NCBI GenBank assembly: GCA_028753945.1
Contig: JAPNXP010000009.1
Span: forward strand, 1,922,001-1,986,000
Origin: Hexactinellida sp. DTS-2022
Lineage: Eukaryota; Porifera; Hexactinellida
DNA length: 64,000 nt
Direction: 5' to 3'
In this document: piece by piece, positions 34,829 to 48,329 of the stretch
How the letters are laid out: each line of letters starts with the position of its first letter
Numbering within the stretch: the stretch's first letter is position 1
The notes under the pieces: model-generated
What the model saw: the letters and a program-made list of their open reading frames with translations, nothing else
What the model was told of the DNA's origin: nothing
The model's database searches: none
Made by a program: the position numbers and the translations under genes

Positions 34829-35035
34829 CGCACTCACTTACAATAAATTAATTGTATTAAATCCACTCAGTTAATATAAACTGTAATTATTTCATTGTTC
34901 TTCCATGGATATTAATATTTACAATTCCTCATTGCTAGCACATAGTATATACAGAACAAGTTAGTAAAAATTATCCGAGACAGTGGTCTGTGATTGTAGA
35001 TAGCAGATATGAACTAAGAACCAAGCTAAGTGTGT

Positions 35036-37184
<2,149 letters not shown>

Positions 37185-37957
37185 AATTAGATTATTATGA
37201 TTATTCCCTTTCTATGATAACTTGGGCTATAAGTACATAAATTGTCGTGGGATAAGAGCCTATCGAAGTCGAGACTAGAAGCCAATAGATTTGTAGAGTT
37301 CAGACCGGACTATGCAGTATTTGCGTACTTATAAATTAAAGAAATTGCTACATGCTATGAATAATCTACAAACAAATAAAACTTTATAGCAAAAGAACGA
37401 ATAATTCCTGAAGAATTACAGAAATTTAGAATCGAATTAAATTCGTTATTGAAATTTCAATGGTTTATTAGAAATAACTTCAAATAAGTAATACTATGTG
37501 TAGAACCTTGGCAATTCAGGGCTCTGCCAGGGACCATTATTGGTAGTCTACACGCCTTTGTTTGCTCCATAGGGAGACTAATACTAAAATGAAGGAATTG
37601 CTGAATACAAGGTTGAAGGTTTCTCCAAGATAAGTGGGAAAAAGTGTAAGTTTTAATTAGTTTAAACTCGTGGCGATTTGGTGGTGAGTTGTAAAAGAAT
37701 AAATATTTATAGTGCAAAACAAATAAGGATTAGGGTACAATAATGTAATATTAACCCATACATAGATCAATAAAGGTGTATAAATCTCATTAATCTGTTG
37801 TGTAACATCAAAGTTAATACCACAATCGATAAGGTCAATATATGTAAATAGTATATTAGCTCCAGTATATGTACTATACTTCGATGTGATTCAACTTGGC
37901 AATTGATTAATGTGAATGGTACATTAAATTAATCCATTTATCGTATTTGCAATAGAC
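37185..37957. other. intergenic DNA between GLUD and cardiolipin synthase
   Basis: AT-rich, no gene. It should hold the GLUD promoter and the 3' flank of the cardiolipin synthase gene; no specific motif is claimed. Confidence 0.35.
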
Positions 37958-38797
37958 CTATTCACTCTTGCTCTTTCTCTGCTTCCTAATAATCCTATAT
38001 CCGCTTTTGAACCAGAAGTAGTCAATAGAACTCCAGACTGTTGTGGTGCCAGTCAGATACCAGAGGAACGGGAGAACTGAGCTAGAAGCGAAGTCAAATA
38101 CGTGCGCTAATAAACTGGTTGATATGAGCAGCGCTTGTAGGACTGTGTTGACTTTACTGACATTGGAAGGAGTAGCTTGAACAGATTTCAGTTTCAAATT
38201 GCAGTACTGATATATGGTGATTGGCGGAGGGAGAGAGATGTAACGGAGGTAGAAAGAGAACAGCACAAGTCCTACGTCTCTCAGGACAAACAGAAACACA
38301 AGTGGTAAGGGGAGTATGCCTACAACACCCAATGTTACGGTGGCTGTACCGATCATGAGCTTATCTGCGAGAGGGTCAATTATGGATCCGAGGATGCTCG
38401 ACTGCCCTTTAACATTCCTAGCAATGTACCCGTCAACAAGATCAGAAAAACAGAGGATTGAAAAAGTGACCGCAGCAATTGCATAGTTGTTGTGAATGAT
38501 TAGGTAGCCGAGAACAGGAGTGGTAAGCAGCCGCGAGAGGGAAATCGCGTTGGGAAAGGTTAAAATATTTTCCTTTGAAAATTTTTTGACTGATTTTAGT
38601 TTACTTGAAATTTTAATTTTATGATTGCCTAAGTTTGCGATAAATTTCTTTTCTGTTTTAAGATATAATTTTCCGTTCGTGCCATTAGAAACAAATGCTA
38701 AGGGAGAGAGAGTGCCAGATCTAGGTATAATTCCAAATCTTATCAGGGGAGAAGCGAGGCTAACAACAAATCTTGAAATAATTAATCGATGAAACAT
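37958..38797 (-). CDS. CRLS1: cardiolipin synthase, intronless
   Basis: The product (279 aa) is a CDP-alcohol phosphatidyltransferase. The signature is D119-x2-D122-G123-x2-A126-R127-x9-G137-x3-D141-x3-D145 (FSDLVDGYIARN, LGSIIDPLADK), which binds the CDP-lipid and divalent metal. Eukaryotic CRLS1 joins CDP-diacylglycerol to phosphatidylglycerol in the mitochondrial inner membrane. The N-terminal 75 residues are basic and serine-rich, as expected of a mitochondrial targeting region; several membrane segments follow. FPNAISLSRLLTTPVLGYLI just before the signature is typical of this subfamily. Length is close to the human protein (301 aa). PGS1-type synthases have phospholipase-D motifs instead, so that alternative is excluded. 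Confidence 0.92.
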   Translation of the reverse strand: MFHRLIISRFVVSLASPLIRFGIIPRSGTLSPLAFVSNGTNGKLYLKTEKKFIANLGNHKIKISSKLKSVKKFSKENILTFPNAISLSRLLTTPVLGYLIIHNNYAIAAVTFSILCFSDLVDGYIARNVKGQSSILGSIIDPLADKLMIGTATVTLGVVGILPLPLVFLFVLRDVGLVLFSFYLRYISLPPPITIYQYCNLKLKSVQATPSNVSKVNTVLQALLISTSLLAHVFDFASSSVLPFLWYLTGTTTVWSSIDYFWFKSGYRIIRKQRKSKSE

Positions 38798-39130
38798 CGG
38801 CTATGTTACTCTACAACGCATTCTAATAAAATATGGACAATAAATTAAATGATATTTTGAATATTAATAAAAAAATAATTTCTAAAATGGACTTACTTAT
38901 ATATCGGCGGACAATTTCAATATAAACCTGGTTTCTTAAAGGTGAATTTTGATGTTAAAAGATGACCTTATCGGTGCTTTAGAAAAGGCCGATATTTCAG
39001 TAATTCCTTAATTAAGATGCTTAGAAGATAATTGACGATGCTTAGTTAACTTAAAATTAATGAATTAATTGTGTGATAGTAAATGTCTATTTGCTATGTT
39101 CCTGATAGATTACTAAAGTACTAATTACAG
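38798..39130. other. intergenic DNA, nothing recognised
   Basis: Short AT-rich stretch upstream of cardiolipin synthase; no gene or repeat boundary seen. Confidence 0.35.
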
Positions 39131-39285
39131 TACAGTCAAAACCCGTTTTTCTAACACCGGTTATTTATTCTAATGTGTAAGAAATTCGAATTTTGTTTTA
39201 TTTTAAATCGGTTTATTTTAACTATCGATTTTTTTACTATATTTCCATGCAAATAATTGTTAAGAATAAACCGGTTTCGACTGTA
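39131..39285. mobile_element. pogo-like MITE, family P2, copy 2
   Basis: Starts TACAGTCAAAACCCG and ends CGGTTTCGACTGTA, TA-bounded, 155 bp. The interior matches 5197-5354. Confidence 0.75.
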
Positions 39286-40456
39286 GTAATTAGTTCTAAT
39301 ATACAAATTACCTTTCAAATACAAAACAGTGCTCGGTGATCCAGCAGATAAATTGCTTTCCCTCTTCCAGAAACATGAATTTGTCGAATTGAGAATATTT
39401 GTACATGTAGTTAAATAATACATACCATATTTGGGAATAAAGTGGTTGCAAATGAAGAAATGGAAAATATTATTTTAATAGTGAGGATAGATAAATCAAA
39501 TTCTGCATAAATTGTATTTTGAGAGCAACTAGTACCAGCAATATTTTCAAAATAATGGGACCTCAATTAACTGTATTCAAATTATAGGAAAATGCTGCAC
39601 AAGGACCAGTCAGCATAGCGGGAAAACAATACATACTCCGTTTGGAGAGTAATTTTCAACAGTATACGTACTCATAAATTGATCAAGAAACTTAGCAAGT
39701 TATGACAAGTTAATAAGTTCTCATTTTCCGCCCCTGTAACTGATTGATTAAATGTATATGTTATGTCGATTTTGTCAAATAGTCGATTTTACAAAATCAA
39801 CATGCAAAATGTCGATTTTGTAAAATCAACATACAAACTTAAGTTAAATTTGTAAAATAGTTGATTTTGTAAAATCAACATTTGACAAAATCGACATAAC
39901 ATATAGTTACTAATCTGAAGAAGTAAATGCATTTAATTAGGAGTAGTTTAGAAGAGTAGTACGGTCCCCTGGTGTTCGTACTAACGAGGTTCTACTGAAT
40001 TCAGTAAAACACCTTAAGGAAGAGCTTGTGGTAGGGAATGCTCTCTCGGTCCCAAATTTGCATACAATACTTTACTATTGGACGTAACTCCCGGTCAGAA
40101 CTATTGTGGGGTCCAAATAGTATTGGGGTTTCACTGTATTGTCAATTAATAACAGGTTATTATTTCGTATTGACTACTTTATGATTTATATAAGTTATGA
40201 TAAGTTATGATAATTATGATAACACTACTTTGCCGGTCAGTTTTGGTTGTTTATGCCGGCATTCGAACTAACGACCGTATTCTTAAAATCGATTCAATTA
40301 ATGACATCATCAAATTTAGAATCAACTATCCATTGTTGCACAATAATATAAGAATGCACTATATTGAGTACAAAATTATAGATAATTACATGCACACACA
40401 CCTTTCAATACTAAATCAATTCGCAACTAATGAATATCAACAGGCAGTACAAATAA
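39286..40456. other. intergenic DNA with pogo-like ends
   Basis: TTCGTACTAACGAGGTTCTACTG near 39976-39998 and GTATTGGGGTTTCACTGTA ending about 40139 are single pogo-like termini. A palindromic MITE lies at 39755-39905. No gene seen. Confidence 0.45.
39755..39905. mobile_element. 151-bp palindromic MITE
   Basis: The ends TATATGTTATGTCGATTTTG and the complement CAAAATCGACATAACATATA match over about 26 bp. The interior repeats TTGATTTTGTAAAATCAACAT in both orientations, so most of the element can fold back. Confidence 0.65.
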
Positions 40457-42295
40457 CTAAGCCAACAGACCTCTGTAGTAGGACAAGAGGTTGGTCTCCT
40501 GATCAAGTGAGATGTCCAAGTAATCCTCGGACTCCTCCCAGTTGGCGACAAAATCAATAACCTCTTCGTCTTCAGGTTTCGGTGCATGGTTGTTCAATTC
40601 TGGCAACTGAGTGCCATTAGCTGTCCCGAAGAATAACTCATTGACAATAGCATACATATCTCCGCAGTGCGCCTCGATAGCACTTCTGGCCCTCGCCTCA
40701 TCGGCCCCCAGCACCAGCAGCTGAGACAGCAAGCTGTCCAGCGAAGACAGCGCGCTGCTGTGGATCGGAACGTCGTCAGTAGCTCCTTCAGGCCCGGCGT
40801 CAGGCGCGGGATTAGTCGTCTCAGCGACCGGCGTTTCCATCAGCTGTTGGGCAGCACTCATCAGCTGGATGGCCGCATCCACGTCGTTGTTAGATATGCT
40901 GAGAGCGCGCATAACTAGCTCCTTTGGGAATCCCATTCCTTTCAAGATCTTGTACTTGTCTGTGTCGACCTGCTCCCCGGCTGCCGTCCTGCCGAGTCTG
41001 TGTCGCAGCACCTGGAGTCGGGTCTCCGCCCGGTCCTTCTCGGCGCGCTCGCTGCGCTCCAGGTGCTTCTGCTGGATGTAGTCAATAGCGGCCATCAAGT
41101 CCCCCTCGCACACTCGCAACGCGAGTCTGGCGTCCCTCAGCTCAAACCCCATATTAATTAGCGACAGGAGGGTGGACTCGTTGATGCGGATCTTCTCAGA
41201 GAGCTCCTCGGCCTTCAGGAGTTTAACTTTAGCAGTGAAGTGGTCGTCTTTATGGAATGCCACTATTCCCTGCATCAAGTACAGTCGCACAAGCAACGCG
41301 TACTCCAGGATGCTCTCCTTGCTCTTCAGCTTGCTCAGCCGAGAGAGGTCTCGGCCGTAAGATCGGTAGAAAGCTGTCTCGCATCGCCTCAGTCGCTCGT
41401 CCGCGGAGCTCAGCTCTGAGATCTGCTCCAGGTTTAGGTAGCACCAACATAGGTCGAGAGAGAGAATCGCGTAGTTGTCCACCACCTCCAGTATGCTGCT
41501 GCGGCACTGGTTAAACTCGACGTCCGCTTCGCACAAGAGGACCAGCGCGTCTGAATATTTGTTAGCGCTGATCAGAACTTTTCCCTTCTCGTGGAGAGCC
41601 ATGGCGCAGCTGAGTGCCTCCTTCTCGGCGGGGGGAAGGCTAATGGACTTTCCATTCTGGTCCTGTATTTCTAGGAAGTAGTGCGAATCACTCACACCGC
41701 GCTCAGCCAGTTTCTTAGCGGCGTGTTTGCTCTTTTCAACCATTTGGTTTTGATTCTGTTGAACGCGCACTCGCTCCCTCTCGCTCAACTCATGCTCAGA
41801 CAGGCAGATGCACATTATCTTGCTCATGTGCTTAACGCTCAGATTGGAGATCAGGTCGTCTCCGAACAGGATCCTACCTTGGTTAATCAGTTTAATGGAG
41901 AGGGGCGGCAGCGCGTACATACTGCTAACCAGCTGCACAAGCTCGTCTCCCGTTATGTGCAGGCTGCATTCCAAGTCTAACGGTGGGTAGTCAGGTGACG
42001 TGTCAGACTTGGTAGGTTTGATCTTAAGTGTGGCGACGCCTGTGTTCTGAAACTTCATCCGAGCCGCCAGCTTCGACAACGATAATTTTCGCAGATGTTC
42101 GCACGCGGAAATGAAGGTTTCCTTGTCAAGACCAGACTGGACAACATATTTGTCAAGAAATTCTTTAGAATAAACGCCAACTCCCAGGACATCATATTGA
42201 TCCTCTGTATAAGGCGCTTCCCATAGCTTTACGCCGTTTTGGTTGAGAAGGCGACGTACTATTGTCAGTATATCGTCCCCAACTTGAGATTCCAT
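40457..42295 (-). CDS. NUB1: NUB1 (NEDD8 ultimate buster 1), single coding exon
   Basis: NUB1 binds NEDD8, FAT10 and ubiquitin-like conjugates and sends them to the proteasome. The predicted protein has 612 aa (human 601-615). An acceptor (TATTTTAG|GGCAG) ends at 42301, five bases before the chosen ATG at 42295, so an intron probably lies in the 5' leader. Regions: N-terminal QNGVKLWEAPYTEDQ, a ubiquitin-like domain (about 85-180), a helical region with YHEKG-like ALHEKGKVLISANKYSDAL and ILSLDLCWCYLNLEQ, and three UBA domains at about 375-410 (LINMGFELRDARLALRVCEG), 445-485 (LKGMGFPKELVMRAL) and 520-560. The acidic C-terminus (WEESEDYLDISLDQE) matches the family's EEDYLDSTL tail. Confidence 0.93.
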   Translation of the reverse strand: MESQVGDDILTIVRRLLNQNGVKLWEAPYTEDQYDVLGVGVYSKEFLDKYVVQSGLDKETFISACEHLRKLSLSKLAARMKFQNTGVATLKIKPTKSDTSPDYPPLDLECSLHITGDELVQLVSSMYALPPLSIKLINQGRILFGDDLISNLSVKHMSKIMCICLSEHELSERERVRVQQNQNQMVEKSKHAAKKLAERGVSDSHYFLEIQDQNGKSISLPPAEKEALSCAMALHEKGKVLISANKYSDALVLLCEADVEFNQCRSSILEVVDNYAILSLDLCWCYLNLEQISELSSADERLRRCETAFYRSYGRDLSRLSKLKSKESILEYALLVRLYLMQGIVAFHKDDHFTAKVKLLKAEELSEKIRINESTLLSLINMGFELRDARLALRVCEGDLMAAIDYIQQKHLERSERAEKDRAETRLQVLRHRLGRTAAGEQVDTDKYKILKGMGFPKELVMRALSISNNDVDAAIQLMSAAQQLMETPVAETTNPAPDAGPEGATDDVPIHSSALSSLDSLLSQLLVLGADEARARSAIEAHCGDMYAIVNELFFGTANGTQLPELNNHAPKPEDEEVIDFVANWEESEDYLDISLDQETNLLSYYRGLLA

Positions 42296-44467
42296 CTGCC
42301 CTAAAATAAAGTAATCAATTTCCATCGTAAAATAAATTCGTATAAAATATTTGACAAACATTTGTACATATAAGAATCCGTTTTGAATATATGCATATAC
42401 CTGCAGTTTAGATCGTACAACTTAATTAATTAAATGGATTGATGAAGCCACTTCCTCAAAACAATAGCGTCTCGTGTGAATTATACCAATCAGATGGACA
42501 AATATAACTAACTACTTATTACATGTTAGAAACAAGGAAAGTTATAGCAAGTGTACCGAGGCAAGCGAAGTGCAATCAAAAGGTTGCAACTGCTCAGGTT
42601 TAATAAACAAGAGTAAATTTAGGTTAAATGTCCCTTCATTATTATCGTGTCGAGAAATTTAACAATGAGTATACAAAGATGAGTAAGTTTTATGAATGAA
42701 AAAAAATCTTGTTTGCAGAAGTGTGCTAGTATTGGAATGCAAGCGCAAGGACTTCCATTCTCCATCCAAACAAAAATTTCTGCGCGCCTAGATTTATTCA
42801 ATTTGTATTACGTCTATGGCAGAATCTCTCGATTTTCGAAGCGTAGAACTTTTATTTCAAAATTACGGGCCTGGATGAAACCCTGATAAGGAACTATGCA
42901 GATTGCAGAGCACTAATTAATTAATTAATTAGTGGAGCGCGCTCTTCTTTTACGACAAATTTGTAAGAACTGTGACACAGTTAATTCTGACAGTGTTTTA
43001 CTCTCAAATCGAGGGGATTGTTCGTAGCCATTTGTAACTAAATATTCACCCAACGACAGACATCATTACTTTCGTGTGAATGGCTATCTAACGTTTTCTC
43101 GAATGTACAAGAGTAAGCTCGACCCACACCTTAAGCAAATTGTTTCTGATTTTATCCATTGTTATATCAAGTTAATGAATAGAGCATGCCATGCCGGCTT
43201 GATTTATATTAAGATGCGAAAATGCGAAAATGCCATCTGGTAGAGCTAGCTGCTACATTTATTGAGGAGTGGGAGCGAGCTCATTTGTTAATTTAGGAGT
43301 GGAATGAGAGAGCGCTCGTTTTGTGTATGGAGCATGTGGCGGGAACTCGCCCCAAAAATTGAGGATCGAATAGTGCTCTGCTATCATGTGGTTTGGTAAG
43401 CAAAGTTCAAGCAAAATAAAACGCTAAGAGGTACGAAAATAAATAAACACACGCTCCGAAATTTCTTCTCAGTTGAATAGCCCTACTATGCGAGGAAATA
43501 GGTACAGTATTTTGTTTAGAACAATGATGGTCGTTACTCGTTAATTAAATCCTTTTAATTAAATATATGAATTTAAAGTGTTGTTAAGTCACAAAGATTC
43601 CATAATCGTCTCAGCAAACGAGAATGCTAACATGGGTAAGATAATCTCGAGTCTAAACTGAAGTGAAGACACTGCAGAGGGCTTATTAAATAGATAATAA
43701 TTATGTAATTGCGACTGCCTATATTTCCAATTATGTTATTCAGCCATATTTCTTCCAGAAATGCAGAATAAGAGCCAAATAACATAAAATTAGTATATAC
43801 GACTATAAATAGTATACACTTGTTGGCACAAGTTTAATTGAACCAAGCCAACCAACGTATCTCAACTAAGCGGAATCGTTTATTTGTACTATAAACCAAT
43901 ATTACTTAGGTATCGTTTGGCAATACAAGTGCGAGAACTTCTACACAGACTTGGTTAGATTTGATTGTTATAGTGTCACGCCGTAACTGATCCCCCCGCA
44001 TATATCGTTGTTCAAACTAATTCCTAACATTATTAGTTGACCACAGTTTCACTAATAGTAAACACTGAAAATTCGGCCAACACTGACACATAAATTCCTG
44101 AACGTGTATTTCAGAATGAGCTGATCCTTCTTTCAAGATAATACAGCCCGAATTACTACGTATATAAACATTGAACTAGTATGTCAATTTCGATATTTTC
44201 TATAATAATAATAATAATAAATCAGCTTTGGGATTTAAAGTAGTGTGTAATTAACGTAATTAGAAATGTGGTAAGAGACTTATAGGAGAAGAATACTAGG
44301 ATATACGTAATTACCTGTGATCAGTATAATGAGTATAGTTATAGAATAGGACGGTAATAGTTCGAACAACTAGTAGTACGAATATACAAAGTCTTATATG
44401 ACAATAGCGTACAAGAGATGAGCCACATAATAAGTAGGTATTGAAGTGAGAGGGTAACCGCTAGCCA
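42296..44467. other. 2.2 kb without a recognised gene
   Basis: Positions 42795-42850 resemble 35878-35935 in the GLUD intron (CAATTTGTATTACGT, TCTCTCGATTTT). A TAA microsatellite lies near 44203-44220. An AATTAATTAATTAATTAG run lies near 42910. No coding or RNA gene was recognised. Confidence 0.4.
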
Positions 44468-46288
44468 TTAAGTCATATGTCTGGATCCCGCGATATAGCG
44501 AGTGTCGCGTAGGACATTTGAGGACCCACGATTAGTGCCGTCTCTCTGGCACTGTTTACACCGCCCGTAGCCACTCGACTGGTCCAGGATAGAAATGTAG
44601 TCTCTCTTCAGCTCACTTTCCTCGAACTCTTCTTGCAGCTTCTTCTCCGCAATGCTCTGGTCCCAGGACCTGGCCAGCTGACTGTATTTCTCCTGTCTCT
44701 CCTTGTAGCTCCTATCTCTGTCCACGACCAGCTGTTTCTTGGTAACCTGCAACCGTGTGGCTTCCTCTTTCATTTCAGTTCTGCTTTTCTGTAGCTTGGT
44801 CTGTTTCTTGTGCTCAGCTGTATTCAGCTGATCTTTGTATAGCTGTTTCGCCTGTCCGCGTTTCTCCTCTCTACGCATCATCTCAAGTTCAATTAGGTCA
44901 ACTCCTTCCCCCTTCAATATAGGTTCCCTCACTTCCAGCTCCTTGCTTCGCTGTGACGTCACTTGGTAGTCAAGAGTACCGTGGTAGACCCTAGCATTCT
45001 CCGCTCGCTGCTTCAGGTGCAGCTGCACCTCCCGAGCCATGGCCTGGGAGAGGCGCTCCTGGTCGCTCTTCTCGGTATCCTTCTTGAGGAGGAGCACTTT
45101 CTCCATCTCAGCCTTCTTGTCCTTCACCTGCTCCGCCAGGTCTGTCCAGTACTCGTGCTGCTTGACATACCTGGAGGGCGTGGTTGAGCGGGAGTGGAAG
45201 AGGTAGGAGGGCTCGGTGGAGTGGGACCTGGCCTTGCGGCTATTCAAGAGCTCCTCTGCCGCGTTCCAGTTCAGAGCAGACACCTCTTTGTTCTCCTTGC
45301 GTCTCTTCGCGAGCGCCATCAGGTCCCGCGCGATCACAGCTGCGTCCTGCTCAACCTGGAACCGCAGCTGCTCCTTCTCTTCCGAGCGAACCTTCTTCTT
45401 CCAGTCGATGGGGGCGGGGGTCACGTTCCTGGCGGACCTCATCTCGCAGCAGGGACACATCTCTCCCTGGCTGTGGCTCTTGGGAGCAGCGCCAGTGGGC
45501 GCAGACTTGGTTCTGTAGCGAGGGTCTGCTGAGAGGCCGGGGGGCGCATTCGCGGTTACGGACAGCTTCGAGGGAGGCTTGACACTGTTTGTGACAGAAA
45601 ACACGGGCTTTCCGGGTGACGGAGGCGGCTTGGAGGGCGAGTTGGAGATCCTAGGCAAGCTGGGCGTGTCTCCTCTGTTTGAGGAACCTGACTGCTGAGT
45701 GTCTGAGAGAGCGAAGGAGGACGCACAGGGCGAAAATGGTGAGAATATCCGCGAAGCATATTCATCCGGGATTCCAAGTGCATCTAGAAAGTCCTGAACG
45801 AACTTTACTTTTATTTTCCTGTTTCTGAGGTAGATGTTACAGATGCCCGAGAACATGAGCAGCATTCCTTGTCCCTTGTCAATGCAGCGCTTCAGTAGTA
45901 CTAGCAATTCTTTGATGCAGCCCATCACCTGGTCGCGTGTGCGGCCAGCCAGCTGGGAGATGGCGCTAAAATTCAAGTCCAAAATAGACAATTGTCCCGA
46001 GACGTGCGGTTTGTGCCCATGAGGTCCAACCGTGTTTGAAAGCAGAAACATGGGCCTATTTATCTCAACGGACTCCTTCTGACCAAGGAGTATCTGTTTC
46101 ATCGAGAAGTAGAATGTCCCTAGTCCGGGTATAGCAACCCCTTTCCTCTGTATCAGCTGGCCGTGGATGTAGAGGCACATTGCGTCCCAGATGGAAGATA
46201 TCTCAAAGAAGTTCATCCTGTTGAGCGTGTAGAAGGTCTGGATGTTTGCCTCACTCACTAAAGTCTCCAGAGTAGCTGCTGTCGTCAT
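44468..46288 (-). CDS. CCDC81: CCDC81-like coiled-coil protein, intronless
   Basis: The 606-aa product has two tandem HU-CCDC81 domains at the N-terminus (about 10-90 with IWDAMCLYIHGQLIQRKGVA and IPGLGTFYF; about 95-185 with LNFSAISQLAGRTRDQV and IYLRNRKIKVKF). A proline/serine-rich middle contains CPCCEMRS (about 275). A long charged coiled coil (about 300-565; KDKKAEMEKVLLLKKDTE) follows, and the end carries RCKQCQRDG. In vertebrates CCDC81 is a centrosome/basal-body protein of ciliated cells. The HU-like fold resembles the bacterial DNA-binding HU fold, but a DNA role is not implied. Length fits the human protein (652 aa). Confidence 0.9.
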   Translation of the reverse strand: MTTAATLETLVSEANIQTFYTLNRMNFFEISSIWDAMCLYIHGQLIQRKGVAIPGLGTFYFSMKQILLGQKESVEINRPMFLLSNTVGPHGHKPHVSGQLSILDLNFSAISQLAGRTRDQVMGCIKELLVLLKRCIDKGQGMLLMFSGICNIYLRNRKIKVKFVQDFLDALGIPDEYASRIFSPFSPCASSFALSDTQQSGSSNRGDTPSLPRISNSPSKPPPSPGKPVFSVTNSVKPPSKLSVTANAPPGLSADPRYRTKSAPTGAAPKSHSQGEMCPCCEMRSARNVTPAPIDWKKKVRSEEKEQLRFQVEQDAAVIARDLMALAKRRKENKEVSALNWNAAEELLNSRKARSHSTEPSYLFHSRSTTPSRYVKQHEYWTDLAEQVKDKKAEMEKVLLLKKDTEKSDQERLSQAMAREVQLHLKQRAENARVYHGTLDYQVTSQRSKELEVREPILKGEGVDLIELEMMRREEKRGQAKQLYKDQLNTAEHKKQTKLQKSRTEMKEEATRLQVTKKQLVVDRDRSYKERQEKYSQLARSWDQSIAEKKLQEEFEESELKRDYISILDQSSGYGRCKQCQRDGTNRGSSNVLRDTRYIAGSRHMT

Positions 46289-47039
46289 TATTTACACTGC
46301 TCTAAATAAGCCACAACAAAACTTCAGAAGGGAAACTCATTGACAGGATAAAAACCCAATTTCGTCAACGGGAACGCTCCGTAATTTATTGCTACAGTAG
46401 CTATATTATAAATTACGAAACGCAACAGTATGGTGCCATAGTAAATCTTGATCCCTAAATATTGTCCCTCTACCCATATATATCGCGTTCACACCGGTGT
46501 AATCGCGATTTAGGTTTTTAGTTGAGCTTGTGGTTAGTTTAGATAGTTGGTTATACACCAGGCACGTCCATAAACTGTAACAATACTTGGTATATTAATG
46601 AGAAGAATTGTAGTTTGTAAAATCACATAGTCATAAGGCAAACTGTCAAAAGAAACATTGACTCAAGTTATTTGACCAAATACCGTATGATTCGCTTAGC
46701 TTTCCTATTCTTAGGTAAAGTAACATCGAAGAAAATAAAATACATTATGAGAGAGTGGTCCGTCGGGAATCGACCGAGAGCGTTCGTTATATACAATTTT
46801 TATTTGATTTTAGATTTGTTGATTCTTGTGTGGTATATATACTAATCTAGATTCTAGAGTTACGGATCTTTGATCTATTTCAACTTACTGTACTTATTAT
46901 AATTGAAATTTGTTATATAAATTAAAAATTAATCGGACTAGATATAATTACTGAACGTGATTTAGATCGATAAAAGGATTATTGATTGCCTACAGATTGG
47001 GTGGTACAAATATAAGTTTGTAAGCACCAATTAGCTAAC
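46289..47039. other. intergenic DNA, nothing recognised
   Basis: AT-rich; presumably holds the CCDC81 promoter. No gene or clear element end. Confidence 0.35.
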
Positions 47040-48303
47040 TAATGAACTGGCTAGTAATATTACTTGTTGAAACAGCTATGGTCCTTGTGACATTTAGGTT
47101 GCAAGCTCTCCATGACTTCTTACATGGGCACCTCTGCGTTTTGCAAAACTTGCACCTACAGGAAGATCCGTTAGTTATTCCAAGGGAAGCACTCTGTGTA
47201 ACCTCTGTCTGTGTTACGGTCTCATGCGGGACACTTTCGATAGATAGCAGATTACTGGGACATAGCTCAAACTGATTCCTAGTATAAGCAACTGAGATTG
47301 TGCCTTGGAAGTGCCAACAGTGTATGTAGAGTCATCTTTACCAGTAATGCATCCAATAATATTCCGCGGACCCAAAGAGTTGACTTTGCCCGGCTCTGAA
47401 ATTGGTATTACAACTGTATTTCCTATATGTGCTGGCTTAAACTTCTTAGAGCTCGAATTCAGCATTCTGTGATGCGAAATTTCTTGGTTTCGCTTTACGC
47501 CGGACGCATCGTACTACATGTTTCTTTGCGTGATTCAAGATCACATGCTGGACATACCACACTGCTACCATATCCTTCTTCACCTACTAATCTGCCACAT
47601 ATCGTATGAATGAAACGAAAACAATGTGGACAAGAATGAACACCGGACGTCTTTCGACCACATGCAACGCAATCCATAATAATTAAAGCACCGTTGTCAT
47701 GTATTCTTTCGATATAACGAGGTGGAGTAGGAGACCTAGGGAAAGGGAGGTCAGGGCTGTGATGGTGCGTCTGAGTTTGGTAGCTAGTCAATTATGACTG
47801 TTCCGTTATTTCAGATTGATGATAGCCAATTTGGAAAGGATTGTAATTTGACTCGATTGGAGATTCAAAGCCATCTGTATTATAGTTCCACAGGTAACGG
47901 ATAACATATTTGACTTTCGTACTCGTCAATCTGAGGTCGAAATTTAGAATTGTATGGCACTGGGCTATGATGGCTTACAGAATCAGAAGAGTGACTGAGT
48001 AGTTCATTAACTTCGTCAAAAGAGACTTCCGATGAACGTACTTCAGCAGCAGCAGGTGCACTCACTTCTCTTTGAAAAAAGCTAGATCTTCTTCTGTATC
48101 TATTGATCCCCAGAATTAATGGGCAATACCATGGTGAGACAGACCGAATGATGGCTTTTTGTTGTATACAGCTTCGAATGGAGTCATCTTGATTGTGCTG
48201 TGATAACTCGTATTCTTGTGGAACTTCACCCACCTAAGATACTTGACCCAACACTGATCATTCCCATTATCAAACATACAAATCTACCTGAGCTCTGCAG
48301 AGA
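47040..48303 (-). pseudogene. C-terminal half of a Ginger/KRBA2-type integrase gene, frameshifted
   Basis: Read on the minus strand, successive broken frames show: the end of an integrase core (HKNTSYHSTIKMTPFEAVYN, then FGLSHHGI), a spacer, a Cys/His zinc-binding block (CVACGRKTSGVHSCPHC, VCPACDLESRK), a domain with PRNIIGCITGKDDSTYTVGT, and a terminal cysteine cluster (CRCKFCKTQRCPCKKSW). This order is that of integrase-like proteins related to vertebrate KRBA2/SCAND3 and to Ginger DNA transposons. Stops and frame shifts occur between the blocks (for example after SHHGIAH and before the zinc block), and the catalytic core upstream is missing. It is a decayed transposon gene. Confidence 0.7.
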
Positions 48304-48329
48304 TAGTCTGTTGATTCGATTGGCTTAAC

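Noticed and set aside
40207..40560. 117-codon plus-strand open frame
   Set aside because: Its second half is antisense to NUB1 and its first half is AT-rich intergenic sequence without similarity.
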